Origin: Takakia lepidozioides
Taxonomy: Eukaryota; Streptophyta; Takakiopsida; Takakiales; Takakiaceae
Reading direction: 5' to 3'
Length of the DNA: 64,000 nucleotides
NCBI GenBank assembly: GCA_030704615.1
Contig: CM060733.1
Location: forward strand, 22,320,001-22,384,000
Within the stretch, counting starts at the first letter, position 1. Every line of letters starts with the position of its first letter. The notes beneath the pieces are model-generated. The model worked only from the letters and a program-made list of their open reading frames with translations. It was not told where the DNA came from and made no database searches. Position numbers and translations under genes: made by a program. This document shows, piece by piece, positions 12,454 through 23,715 of this stretch.

Positions 12454-14651
12454 GGAGTTGGCACTGAAGGTAAGACCCAATGATCCCCATTGGAATAACT
12501 CAGAAATTGTGATTGCATCTTTTGCTGCTCAATGTGATAACGTGCCAGAAAACAAGCAGCATAGTATAACCCACAGCCCATGACAATACTTGCTACCTCC
12601 TTGGTCTTGGTATAAATGTACCCATGTACAACTTGGAAGGCAATTAATTCCTTCAACATGGTACTTGCTTCAGACCAGTACCTCGCAAAGTGATGATCCT
12701 CAATGGGTCGATTGTTTGGAAGAACCTTAGTCCGAGTTGCCACTAGCAGCCAAATGCGCATGATCTGGTAGTAATGGGCCAACGACTGCGGAGGACTAAA
12801 TTCCTTCCAAGCCAAATCCAACACAATGGGAATTTGGTTGAAGGGCATAATCATAGCCCGACTGTACTCTCGTGCACCATGAGTCCTAGGTGGGTTAAAA
12901 GCAGCATCCCCCCATACCTCAGGCTGTGGCGGCTGTGGTGTGGCTGTAGCAACAACAGGGTCAGCTACCGGCACAGTCACTTGTTGTGGTATTGGTAACA
13001 CTGGCCCTTCCACCACTGGCATCTCCTGCACCCCTTGCGAAGAAGACTGAAAAATTAGAGTTCTGGCTTGTAAATAAGTAGCCATGAGCTGCTCCTCAGG
13101 TACAAAGACTCTCTTGTCAATATTTGAAGTCAGGTCCTCCACCTGAGTTTGCAGGCCGTCTACATCCTCCTGTAGCTCCGCTATCCTACTATAGACATTG
13201 TCTATAGTAGTTGTGGCAATGTTCTGCACCTGCAGTCTGAGCTCATTCATCTCGCCCTGGGTGAGCTTCCGTGGTGCTTTGCCTTCCACCGGCCCTTGTG
13301 CTAACCACACCTGCATAAGGTGGTTATCCACCAAGTTGTGTGTGGCACCTCTAAGAGTCTGCTCCTCTGTGAACATGTACACATCTATCTGCTGCTGTAA
13401 AGCGTCTATGCGCTTCGCATGAGGTTCAATCAAACTCGCATAGGCAGCAGCCAGATTATTGGCTTCCTTCCAAGCCTTGTTAGCCACAGAGAGTTCATTT
13501 CTATTCACCATGACTATTTGTTGCAACTCCAGGATGTACCTCTCTTGGTCAGCTTCAACCTGTCTGTATTGCTTGAAAGCGTTCTCATTGCGACAGATTG
13601 TATTCTTCATATCAACAATGAGTTTTGTCTGCTCGACTGTCTCTGCCTCAACCTTCATACATCTCTCCGCTTGTCTGTTAACTTCTAATGCAGTTTGCTC
13701 AAGAGTAGTTGTGAGTGTAGCACATTGTATGGTCATCCTCTCATGTACTGTCTGCAACTCTGTATGTAGTGCATTCACTTCTTGCAACTTGCCCTCATGC
13801 TTCACCTGCATTTGGTATAACTGTTGTTTATGTGCTTCGTGCAACTGGTCTTGCGTGAGGTCTGCTTCAATCAAATGTTCCTTGACTAACTGCAAATCAG
13901 CTTTTGTATCTTCTAACTATTGCTGTAACTTGAGATTGACCTCCTCATCAACCTTGTTTGCACACTCAGTGGCAAGTCGAGCCTCGAACTCCTTTCTGAG
14001 TTCCTCCCTCAAAGCTGCCAATTGGGTAGATGGAACATGGGATTTCACATAACTGCCCAACTAATTAAGTGTCCTGCTTATGGAACTCATAAGCATGGCC
14101 TGCTGAGGGTCATCATGGTGAGGTTGCTGCTGTTCTCCCTGATCCTCAACAGTGTGATGCCTCACAAACCATTCAGGCCATTGCCTCACCAGATTTTCTT
14201 CCTGAACCACCTCATCCGTCACAGGTGCTGCAGTGTCTTGATATTCTACCCCTGGTACCTCCGTCACAGGTGTGGGTATTACATGCACAGTAGGGTTTCC
14301 CCTGGACAACCGCTGCACCTCTGGAATCACTGTTTCCCTTACCAAGCCAGAATTTTCATAGAGAAGGTCACCCTTCTCAATTTCGGCCACGACCTGCTCT
14401 GTAGTGGGAATGTCCAACCTTTCTCCTTCCAGAGCATTTGGGGGTGATGCCACAGCATATACTAACTGTGGAACCTCTAAAACAACAGAGTCAATTTGTT
14501 GTGGTGGTTGTGGTATTGAAGTGACTTCCTCTTCCCTCTCTGAAGGCCCTGCTTCCAATAATAGCAACTCTCTGTACTGCTGTGCCCTATCCTGCACAAG
14601 AGCTTGGGAAACATTATCGTGCGGTTTCCGTGAAGCCAGTGGATCCGCCAC
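12454..14651 (-). pseudogene. Additional coding region of element B, second part (coiled-coil protein)
   Basis: One reading frame from 14651 to 12454, interrupted by TAG at 14061-14063 and another TAG near 13917. The first third is low-complexity and acidic/Pro-rich. Then comes a long Gln/Glu/Leu-rich stretch with heptad spacing (predicted coiled coil), then a compact segment with VWGDAAFNPP, MIMPFNQIPIVLDLAWKEF, YYQIMRIWL and CGLYYAACFLARYHIEQQ. No membrane segment is seen, so this is not a classical envelope protein. Homologous copies lie at 9846-11402 and 25181-27249. Function unknown. The last about 40 codons of the apparent ORF before 12333 come from C's inverted LTR and are not native. 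Confidence 0.7.
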
Positions 14652-14799
14652 TACAGTCTTACCCCGCCTCTGTCTCTTAGTTTGATGTTACCCTGCCAGT
14701 CCACCCTCACTGTGTGAAGAGCCTTGCTCTTCAATTGCAGTGGTTTCTGCCTCAAACACTCACATCTCCTTTCTTTCCCGAGTATCAAGTATGCAAGAA

Positions 14800-15768
14800 T
14801 CAAAGAATTATTTGAGCAATGATTGGTCCAAACACAATGATCGGAGACTTTGCAGCAGTGCTCTGTAACCTCTTCATCTCATCCACCAATCCATTGTATA
14901 TTAACTCCCCCCAAGCGACATCCTCTCCCCTCAAAGCTTTCAGGATCTCCTTTGTGAAGGACCTGCTCAAATACTGTTGGTTCTGTTTTATGGCAAACAG
15001 AACGTTCAGGATTTGGCCAACTTCCCTAAGCCCTGGGTACTCGGCTTTGGTACAAGCAAAACCTTGAGTTTTAAAGAAACTCCCTTCTTGGAACAGATTC
15101 CCTATCTGCAATCTTGCCCTGTGCTCATCCACATCCACATGTCCTGATGGCAAATCAAACAATTGCTGCAGGTACTGGGGAGTAATTTCTATATCTACTC
15201 CCCTCACCTGAGTAACTCCTGTCCGAGGCTCAAAGTTCTGAAGAAATTGTATCATGAACAGCCGATGATGCAAGGACCAGTCATTGCGTAGTAGTCCCTC
15301 CAATCGCAGCTCTTTCAGTAGTTGCACCGCCTGTGGTGCAGCAATTGTTTGCTTCTGTAAGATTTTGGTGCTCTTCACCTTGATATCCTCCATTCCTCTC
15401 ACTCTCTTCATTCTAGACAAACAGCAAGGTTTTGGTTGCAACAACTGAAGAAACGCCTGCAGGGCACAAAGCATAAAAGTATGGTTGGCGCAGAATGAAA
15501 TGGGTAAGTGCTTGTAAGCCTGTGGGGCTTGCAAGTATCGATTTAGAGAAAAGGTACTCTCCGTTCGTCCGTCCTTGTGCCACTGCGTAAATAGTAATGC
15601 AAGAGTGTAGTCTGTTATTTCCGCCATAGCTTCAAAGCTATAGCTTTGACTGTCTCTCCTGTCGAGACGCCCGTTACTTGGAACGACGCCGACTCTTGCG
15701 CTCAGAATCCCTGTAAATTCTCGATTTTGCTTCTTGGAAAATACCCTGTGCAGGTAATTCTGGCTCAT
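14800..15768 (-). pseudogene. Additional coding region of element B, first part (unknown protein)
   Basis: A 322-codon frame after integrase. It contains MAEITDYTLALLFTQWHKDG, FCANHTFMLCALQAFL and a Leu-rich second half (LLKELRLEGLLRNDWSLHHRL and following). A second copy of its beginning lies at 23732-23930 in fragment D, where the same MADITDYTLALLLTQW opening is kept, which supports a real protein-coding segment starting near 15630. I recognise no enzymatic motif. It could be the first domain of the coiled-coil protein downstream, joined by a frameshift or by splicing. Confidence 0.6.
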
Positions 15769-16149
15769 GATTGGCTGTTGGCTCTGTGATTGGTTTTGTA
15801 ATTTAATTCCCTTCCGTGGATTTTCCCCCTGGACTGTCCACTAGGATAGCACATGTGGCATTGGTTTCCCTTTTCTGAATTCAAAAAGGGTTCCGTTACT
15901 TTGGCACTGAATGCATTAATGGGCCCACAATTAGTTGTTGTACCGGGTAGGTACTTTGACGGCCAATTTTGTCTTCTTTCTTGATGACACCAGTTCTTGC
16001 AATTTCATGTCCGGCTATGTGTCCCGCCCTGGCGTCCACGTGTCCATTTCTAAGCCTGCCTCCGTCCACTTTTCCGCCGGCCACTCTCCGGATGTTAACC
16101 CACGTCCACATGTCACTGATTCTATGGACTGTGTACCCCCGGAAGGCTA

Positions 16150-16290
16150 TGTTGTGCTGTGATTGGCTGTGTCATACTGTGGTACGCTGTGATAGGCTGT
16201 GTGGCACTGTGATAAGCTGTGATAGGTTGTGTCACACTGTGATGGGTTGTGTGACACTATGATGGGCTGTGATAGGCTCTGTCACACTCG
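16150..16290 (-). repeat. GGCTGTGATA-type tandem array after integrase
   Basis: About ten imperfect copies of a 10-20 bp unit (GGCTGTGATAGGCTGTGT-like) between integrase and the additional coding region. Similar arrays occur in the LTRs at 11560-11760, 23460-23580, 27560-27650 and 46540-46690, and after integrase in fragment D at 24470-24610. Confidence 0.8.
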
Positions 16291-17561
16291 TACCGCCCGC
16301 CCTGGTCATATATGCTCGGCTTAGCGACAAGTGCTCCATACTCCGTTGGTATCACTGGCGCAGTCCGTGACTGCTTTTGCGTTTCAACATGCAAATCGTG
16401 CTGCAATGGTTTGTCATGGATACCACTGTACCCCTTCAACTTATTGGCATTGACTCTTCCCGGCATCTCTTTGTTAATGGTTTGTAACATGGCTGTGTTG
16501 TTATCATACATCTTCTGTATGACATAAGGTCCTTTCCATGGTGATTTAAGCTTAGAAGCTTTAATCTTCCCCTTCTTCTGCAACCAGAGAACCAAATCTC
16601 CCATCTTAAAAGTTTTTATTTTGCCTTCATCAAACTGTTCCTTCCTCCTCATCTGAATTCTGGTCATGTTATCAGTTGCATCAGCACGTACTTCTTCCAC
16701 ATGGTATAATTCATGTTTCCTGACCTTAATTGAATCTTGCAATTCCATTCTCTTTCCCCATTCCGTTCTCATGGTAGGTAACAAGAATTCCACTGGAAGT
16801 AAAGCTTCCACACCATAAACTAATTGGAATGGTGTATACTTAGTGGTGACTTTATATGAAGTCATGTATGACCACAAAGCTGTCAGCAGCTTTGTATCCC
16901 AATCCGTTCTGTTTGCATTGACTATCTTAGCCAAGATAGTACATAGTATTTTGTTGGTAGCCTCTGCCTGCCCATTACCTTGTGGATAATACGTTGTACT
17001 CTTCCTATGCACAATCATGAACTCTTTAGTCAATAGATCAATGGTCTCATTAATGAAGTGACTTCCCTGATCACTGATAAATTCCAAAGGACAGTCAAAT
17101 CGTGTAAGTATGTTCTCATACAAGAACCTTGCTGTGGACTTGGCTGTGTTGTCCCTCAAAGCTTTAGCTTCCACCTACTTCGTAGTATAATCAGTGGCTG
17201 TAATTATGTACTTGTTCTGTGTATTCTTGGCCGGTGGGTTAATTGGTCCAACAAAGTCTAGTCCCCATTTCTGAAATGGTTCAGTAGGCATCGTAGGATG
17301 CAAAGCCATCTTCCCAGATCTCTGCAAAGGTCCTAGCCTCTGACATTCATCACAACTCTGAAAATACTTGTGTACATCCTTGAACAAAGTAGGCCACCAG
17401 TAACCTGCAAGTAGTATCTTCCTACAGGTAGTCTCTTCTCCAAAATGTCCTCCAGCCACTCCTTTATGAACTTCCTCCAAAACTTTATTTACTTCATGGT
17501 GGTACAAGCATCGTTTAAGTACTCCATTAGGTCCTAGCTTATACATTCTGCCTCCTACCAT
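16257..17561 (-). pseudogene. Integrase of element B
   Basis: An H2C2 zinc finger (HKGVAGGHF, then CDECQRLG) is followed by the DDE core: GLDFVGPINPP (first Asp), FISDQGSHFINE (second Asp), YYPQGNGQAEATNK (Glu), then a C-terminal domain with MGDLVLWLQKKGKIKASKL. All three catalytic residues are present. One in-frame TAG at 17175-17177 splits DYTTK from VEAKALRDN, where relatives usually have Trp, so TGG to TAG is likely. Confidence 0.9.
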
Positions 17562-17657
17562 AGTATAAGGTAAATCCTTGATAGCAATTCTCTTCCTCTG
17601 CTCCTTACCATAACTAGGTGGGCACTGACCATGAGTAAGGTAGTATCTGATTGGCCA

Positions 17658-19193
17658 CTACCAATCTAACCATTCATCTGCACTTCCTTGCACCTCCATT
17701 GCAAATAAACTCGCATCAGGTAATGTGGTGGGCTTTCCTGTTGTTAGGCGTGACAAATGATCTGCCACAAGATGCAAACGGCCAGGTTTGTAAACAACTT
17801 CGAACTCAAACTCGTGCAAGATTATTAACCACCTCGCTATCCTTCCACTTATCAAAGGTTTGTTCACCAGATATATCAGAGCCTGGTGATCCACATAAAA
17901 CATAAACTTTCTTCCCAATAGGTAATGTCTGAACTTCTTGACTGCATAAATCATTGCCAGTGCTTCTCTTTCAGTTGTGCTATAGTTCCTTTCAGCACTG
18001 TTCATCAACCTGCTAGCATAGTACACAGGTGAATCTATATTTCCTGTAACATTTTGGGCTAACACCGCTCCCAACGCTTCTCCTGAGGCATCACAGTGAA
18101 CATGGAATACTACATGCCAGTGAGGGTTAATCAGTACAGGTGTAGTTGTTACTGACAATGTAAGTTCCTCAAAAGCCTGTTGACATTCAGGTGTCCATGC
18201 AAACACTGCATCTTTCTTCAGAAGCTTGCTCAATGGTGCTGCTATCTGTGCATACCTTTTGACAAATCTTCTGTAATAACTGGTTTGTCCAAGGAATCTC
18301 ATTAGACTTTTAACATTTACTGGTGGTGGAGAGGCTTTAATGGCCTCTGTCTTCTTGGGATCCACAAGAAGTCCCCTCTTACACACAATGTGTCCCAAAA
18401 GCACCCCTGAGTTCACACAGAAAGTACACTTTTCTGGATTCAGGCCCAGACCTCTCATCCTGCATCTGGCCAAACATAACTCCAATTTATGCAAGTGCTC
18501 ATTCTTAGAGCTGTACACACTGAAATCATCCAAGAACACCTGCATGAAATCATCCAGATACTCATGAAAAGATTCACTTATCACTCTCTGAAAGGTTGCT
18601 GGTGCATTACAAAGTCCAAAAGGCATGACTTTGTATGCATAAGCACCCCAGTTTGTGATGAAAGCTGTCTTTCCCTAGTCTTCTTCTGCCACTTGCACTT
18701 GATTATAACCACTGAAGCCATCCATGAATGAGTACATCTCATGGCCTGCCACAGTGTCCAATACCGCTTCTGTGAATGGCAAAGGGAAAGGATCTTTCCT
18801 CGTGTAAGCATTCAACTTCTTATAGTTCACACAAACTCTCAGTTTACCATTCTTTTTGGGAACTATCACAATGGGTGACAACCAAGTTGTATACTCTATT
18901 GGGTATATAAACTTAGCCTCAGCCAACTTCTTGATCTCTTCTCCAACCTTCTGTGCATAGTTGGGATTCATTCTGTACCTTGCCTGTTTGATTGGTACTG
19001 ACCCTGGTTCCAGTTCAATCTTATGCTGACAGATCTCAGGTGGTATCCCTTTTAGATCCTCGTAGCTCCAAGCAAATACATCTCTGTATTTGATGAACAA
19101 ACTCTTAGCTTCCTCAAAGAATTCTGGCTCCAAATCAGCCCCTACCTTCACCATCCTCGGTTCCTCTTCAGTTCCCACATTCACTTCTCTCAC
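17658..19193 (-). pseudogene. Reverse transcriptase-RNase H of element B
   Basis: RT motifs in order: WLSPIVIVPKKNGKLRVCVN, FMDGFSGYNQV, MPFGLCNAPATFQRV, the catalytic FLDDFSVYS, then LGQTSYYRRFV. RNase H follows with VHCDASGEALGAVLA, TEREALAMIYAV, YVDHQALIYLV and LVADHLSRL, so all four acidic residues are kept. A single in-frame TAG at 18675-18677 splits the palm, and a second TAG at 17658 separates RNase H from integrase. Both fit C-to-T change at CAG codons. Confidence 0.9.
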
Positions 19194-19261
19194 CTACTCA
19201 TCAGCTGTGATTGTCCAACCAGTCACCACTTCATCCTGTAAACTCACAGTGGCTGGTTCCT

Positions 19262-20653
19262 CTAGGATTTCCATTTCTCCTCTCTTTCTTCATAAAAATG
19301 TGGTGGGTAACTGCTTATTTCTCCTTCAATTGGTGTTACTGTCACTACACCACAGCGGATACCTTTTAAACAACTTAGGCCTTCCAGCTGCATCTCTGCA
19401 ACCTGCTCCCACTCTGGGTGTGCAGCGAACAGGGTAGCTTCCTGCTCCTCATCCAGTCCTCCCCTCCAGTCATACTCCCTGACCCCTCGAGGTCTTCTCG
19501 TAGCAGGTAATCTACTAGATTTCTTAGTGGTAATTTGTATCTTGTGCATCCCATTATGCACAGTTAGTATCTGGGAATTCCAGTCATGGAATACCCTGGC
19601 CTGTTTCAGCCACGGGCGTCCCAACAATAAGGAGTAAGCTTCCATGACTTCATCCATTTTTAACACAGTTACTGTGATCATAAAGATCATCTTTTGAATC
19701 TGTATCTTAACTCCTCTTATCAATCCCAATGGCTGTACACTTCTTTGATCTGCCATTGTTACTGTAAATGGGGCTGGTTTCCTGTTACTTAGACCAAGCT
19801 TCTGCCTTAATTGGTCTGTCATGATATTCACTCCAGAGCCTCCATCTATCAGTACATCAGTTAGTTCTGTGCTTCCAATTCTCAACTGGATTACTGGCAT
19901 AGAATCATCAAAGTCCAGGACTGTTTCTCGCCCTTCCGGCTTCACATTATAACTGGTCACCTTGCTGTTCAGGTCTGTGTTTCCTGTCATATGGGCAATT
20001 TGATTGATTGCTTGATACAGCCTATGTCTACAATAAGGTGCCACAGCCAATAGCTGTCCAATGGTAATCTCCGCTTTGGTCTGGCATATTACTTCAGCCA
20101 AAGTCCCTTCATTACTCTGCATGTCTGCAGCTTCTTTCTTCCTTTCATCCTCACTCATTTCTTCTTCTCCATCAGAATCAGAGGAATCTGCCATAGGAAT
20201 ATCAGTACTCTTCTGCATTTCCCTTATGGTATCTGCCACTTCTTTGTGCAGTTCTTTCTCATCTCTCCAAGCCTCATCATCTTCAGGCACATCACTGCCA
20301 TCTTCATTATCATCATCTTCCTCAACTACTGGAGGTATTAGTTTGGCTTTGCTTCTCGTTACTATCATTGTACTTACTTCTGGTACAACACATGGCCTAA
20401 CCATGTGAGCTGCCACCACTGGGCCCTCATTCACAGGAGCTCTCATCTCATTCCGGTGTCTAATCCAGAATGAATAGGCTGCCTTGCGATGTCCTGCCTG
20501 ATTACAATAGTAACACAGTTCTTCACCATTGGGTCCTCGCCCTTGGTCTGCTCTTGGATTACCTCTCCCTTCCATACCATTGTTATAACCACCAGGCCTA
20601 CCATAGTGGTCCTGATCACTGTTTCTTCTTGGCTGGGGCTGCACTTGATGCAC
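19262..20653 (-). pseudogene. Nucleocapsid-protease segment of element B
   Basis: The N-terminus carries a zinc knuckle CYYCNQAGHRKAAY whose last Cys is replaced by Tyr, so zinc binding is doubtful. An acidic middle follows, then the protease motif LTDVLIDGGSGVNIMTDQL. DGGS in place of D(S/T)GA is normal for Tat-type proteases. Then come GLIRGVKI and YSLLLGRPWLKQARVF, typical of the protease C-terminal half. The frame is the same as gag and shifts by one before RT, as in elements that frameshift or splice between gag-pro and pol. Confidence 0.8.
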
Positions 20654-20704
20654 CCTTACTTGCCTAGGTTCTCTAGTTGGTGTCCTTCTGTTGTAGTAAC
20701 AATT

Positions 20705-22741
20705 CTACCAAACACCCTTCCTCCAATGTGTTGCAGCCTCTGTGACATACTTCTTCAAGATTTCTTCTAATCTTTTCTCATAGTTATCCCTCTTCAACTT
20801 CTCCTTCCTCTTACTCTTCCTTTTCAGCTCTTGCTCTTCTTCCTCATCTGACTCATCCTCAGAGTCCTCATCATCCCTTTTCTCTCTCCTGAGCATTCCC
20901 AATTGCTCAATTCTGTTCGCTGTTTCAAATGCCTCATCCACTGTATTATGGAGTAACATATCCACTTTCTTTTGCAACTCTGGTCTTAGTCCACTCACAA
21001 ACCAAGTTTTCTGTAAACCTGGTGCTGGTACAGCAGCCAGCTTTTTCATCATCAATTCCATTTTTTCCATATACTCCTCAACAGTTTCATGCTTCTTCTG
21101 CTTTAACTGTTGTAAACTTCCATACACTTCATCCTCAGTTTTACTTGTCCTGAACCTATTTCGGAATGCTGTATTCAAGCCATTCCAGGTTAGGAAATGA
21201 TTATCAGGGAATCTTGCATACCATTCACTTGCTTTCTTGATAAGTGAACAAGGAAACAGTCTCATCTTGGCATCATCGCCATTCTCATTGTTCACTATAC
21301 ACATGTGCTCAAATTGGCTAATGTGTACATCGGGATCCCCTTTTCCTGAATATATTGGAAAAGGTGGTTTTGCCCGTGTTGGTTGTAACGCCATCTGTGG
21401 CCCTACCTTCTGCCCATTGACAGATGCGGGCACCCTTGCTGGTGCTGGTCCTTGAGGACCTGTTGTAGTTGTGGTGGATCTTCCACCCAGTGGTGGCCCC
21501 TGAGCACTCTCTGCTACTGGCCCCACGATATTCACAGTATTCCCAGCTCCAGTTGCACTACTTCCCACACTCCCTGTCCCCCCAGAGCCAGATCTGGTCT
21601 GCCCGCCTGATCCCCCTGAGCCGACACCTTCGTTGGCCTATGATCCAAGTGCTCCACTTGATCCAGGTCCAACGGGTTGGGATGTCCTGGTTGTAGTCTC
21701 AACCTCAGCTGTTGGGTCTACTTCTTCATACTCTTCCTCTTCTAATTTCTTCTCTCTGTTTTCATCCTCCAAGTTCTGCCCTTGGGCTTCTTCTTCACTC
21801 ATGTAACTCAACTGCAATGGTGTTGGAGAGTCTGAACTCTCCGTTGGCTCTGTCACATCCTCTCCTCCTTCTTCATTTTCCGTCTCAGAAACTGGAGTTC
21901 CTGCTCTTGGTGTTCCATGCCAACTCTTATCAAAGATTTATGTCAAATCTTTTATCCAGGGATGTACTTCAGATCTTTCACCTCGCGGTTGATCTTCTTC
22001 CCGTACCAATTCCCTTAATCTTTCTTGCAAAGAAAAAGAAGGAGTGACATCCAACTCTAGTTCTTCCGGTATGGGTGATGTATTCTCTGATCTTAATGGT
22101 GTGAGAGGTCCAGATGATTCCCCTATGTCTATTCCTCTCTCCCAAAGATATGGATAATTAGCTTTCAGATAACTTTTTCTTTTTGTTGAATATCTCTGGA
22201 GTCTAGCTTCTCTTTCATCACTCATGTCCCATGTCTTTCATTTCTTTTAATGTGGCAATAACCAAAACTCTCTTCTGTAGTATCTCTCGTATATGCCTGG
22301 GTTTCTTTCAAGCTTCAATGCACCCTTGGCTATACTAGAAGTCTCCGTTACCATATAACCATATGGCAAACAAGTCCGGAAAGCTGTTCTTGGTGTGAGT
22401 TTGATCCACAGACGATCCTTTGGAATCCAATTCTTTACCAGTACAAGCTCTTCATGCATATGAGTATAAACATTCACCTTCCTTTCCTCCCAGCCTTCAA
22501 ACTCTACTCGCTTAATGGATAGCAATGCTATCACATAAACCAATGTTGGTAACCAACGTGCTCTTCCCCTACAGGCCACTTGATAAATCTTTATCACTCC
22601 TTTCTCCAGACCCCACTCAGGGTCAGCATCATGCACTCTTTTAAGAATGTTTTCTTTACAACCGTGTGGCAATTCCAAGAACCTCTGAAAGAATCGTTTG
22701 GACAATCTTTCTTTCTCCGTTTCACAGGGAATTTGATTCAC
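20705..22741 (-). pseudogene. Gag of element B
   Basis: One frame across 22741-20705 broken by stops at 22247, 21938, 21638 and 20705. The recognisable retrotransposon gag core is at 21568-20705: FPIYSGKGDPDVHISQFEHM, LFPCSLIKKASEWYARFPDN, HETVEEYMEKMELMMKKLA and FVSGLRPELQKKVD. Upstream parts are Pro/Gly/Ser/Thr-rich. The related element F still has Gln codons where B has stops at 22247 and 21638, so at least two stops arose by C-to-T change. Next to nucleocapsid, B lacks two CCHC knuckles that F keeps. Confidence 0.8.
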
Positions 22742-22814
22742 ATCAAATTATTTAATTCTCCAACCACCATGATCCCACCAGATGCCTGTCACATCTGGTT
22801 GTTCATGACCCAGT

Positions 22815-22832
22815 TCCCCAGTATGGTCGCCA
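22815..22832 (-). other. Primer-binding site of element B
   Basis: On the minus strand this is TGGCGACCATACTGGGGA, two bases after the LTR end CGACA. It starts with TGG, complementary to a tRNA CCA end. The class resembles the Arg- or Asp-type PBS of Tat-lineage elements; I cannot match the exact tRNA without a tRNA set. Confidence 0.7.
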
Positions 22833-22834
22833 AA

Positions 22835-23715
22835 TGTCGAGCGGCTTTTACTCACCCATCCCTTCGCTATCCGAGGTGGAAACTCCAAGATAGAAGAGTT
22901 GGATATTTCTAAGCACTCAGCCCGCTCAGTACAATCAGTCATGACCTACATCTAGTGAATCATGGTTGTGCTTCCCAATTGTATTCCTTCTTGCCTTCAT
23001 GTTATCAATTCACCTTATCTGATACTGAAGCATCAGATTGCTTCAGTATCTACTTAATTCCAATTATTCATGCATTCATTTCATAGCTTCACTCATGTCT
23101 CTCTACGCAGTGTGCTTGTATCGAATAAGTATCAGATTACGATTTATCAGGTACTAGGGCAATGTCAAAGTGACTCTAATCCGCCCTAGAGTATCACTAC
23201 AACTCTGCATGAAATAAAGCATCTACTGTTCATCTCTCCCCCTACTCCGTGCTCTCGTTCTTGCTTTCCCCTGATCTCCTCTCCTCCCTGACCAAGAAGC
23301 GCTCCCCGTGAAGTGTCCCCTCTTTCCGTTGCCGCTCCCCTTCTCTGCCCGCAAGCTATTCTAACCACCTAACTAATTAACCGTCATCCCTAAAGTAACA
23401 CGTTCCTTCTGCAGATGTCATTCCCTCACAGTCGTTCCCTGCCAATGATAATTGTTCCCTATGTACTGTGACAGGCTGTGTCAAGCTGCGCCGAGCTGTG
23501 ACTGGCTGTGTAAGGCTGTGTCGGGCTGTGTCGGCTGTGCGAAGCTGTGGCGGACTGTGTCAGGCTGTGTTGGGCTATGTCACCCCCCCCCCCCCCCCCC
23601 CCCTTAAGCCTGCTGCTGCCACCCCTAAGGCTCCTGTTGGTCTCAGTCTGCGCAAAAATTAAGGGTACCCCATAGAACCCGTAAAAGCGTCTAAGTCCCA
23701 AGCAACCCTCTAACA
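22835..23715 (-). repeat. 5' LTR of element B (881 bp)
   Basis: In transcription sense it starts TGTTAGAGGGTTG at 23715 and ends GCTCGACA at 22835, giving TG...CA termini. It contains the conserved GGGTACCCTTAATTTTTGC block (about 23655-23675), a 22-base C run on the plus strand (23583-23604) and the GGCTGTG-type array (23460-23580). The same LTR family occurs at 11439-12453, 27420-27729 and 46272-46814. Confidence 0.85.

Larger units (their letters stand above)
12454..23715 (-). mobile_element. Tat-like Ty3/gypsy retrotransposon B, missing its 3' LTR
   Basis: Reading leftward: LTR (22835-23715), PBS (22815-22832), gag, nucleocapsid-protease, RT-RNase H, integrase, a repeat array, then about 3 kb of additional coding sequence cut off at 12454 by element C. 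Gag to protease is one frame and pol another, each broken only by single stop codons, with few indels. B is therefore younger than A's coding part suggests for A. Protease type (IDGGS) and integrase style fit the Tat/Athila side of plant gypsy elements. Confidence 0.85.

Noticed and set aside
12454-15768. Retroviral envelope gene after integrase
   Set aside because: No signal peptide or membrane segment; the protein is coiled-coil and soluble in character.
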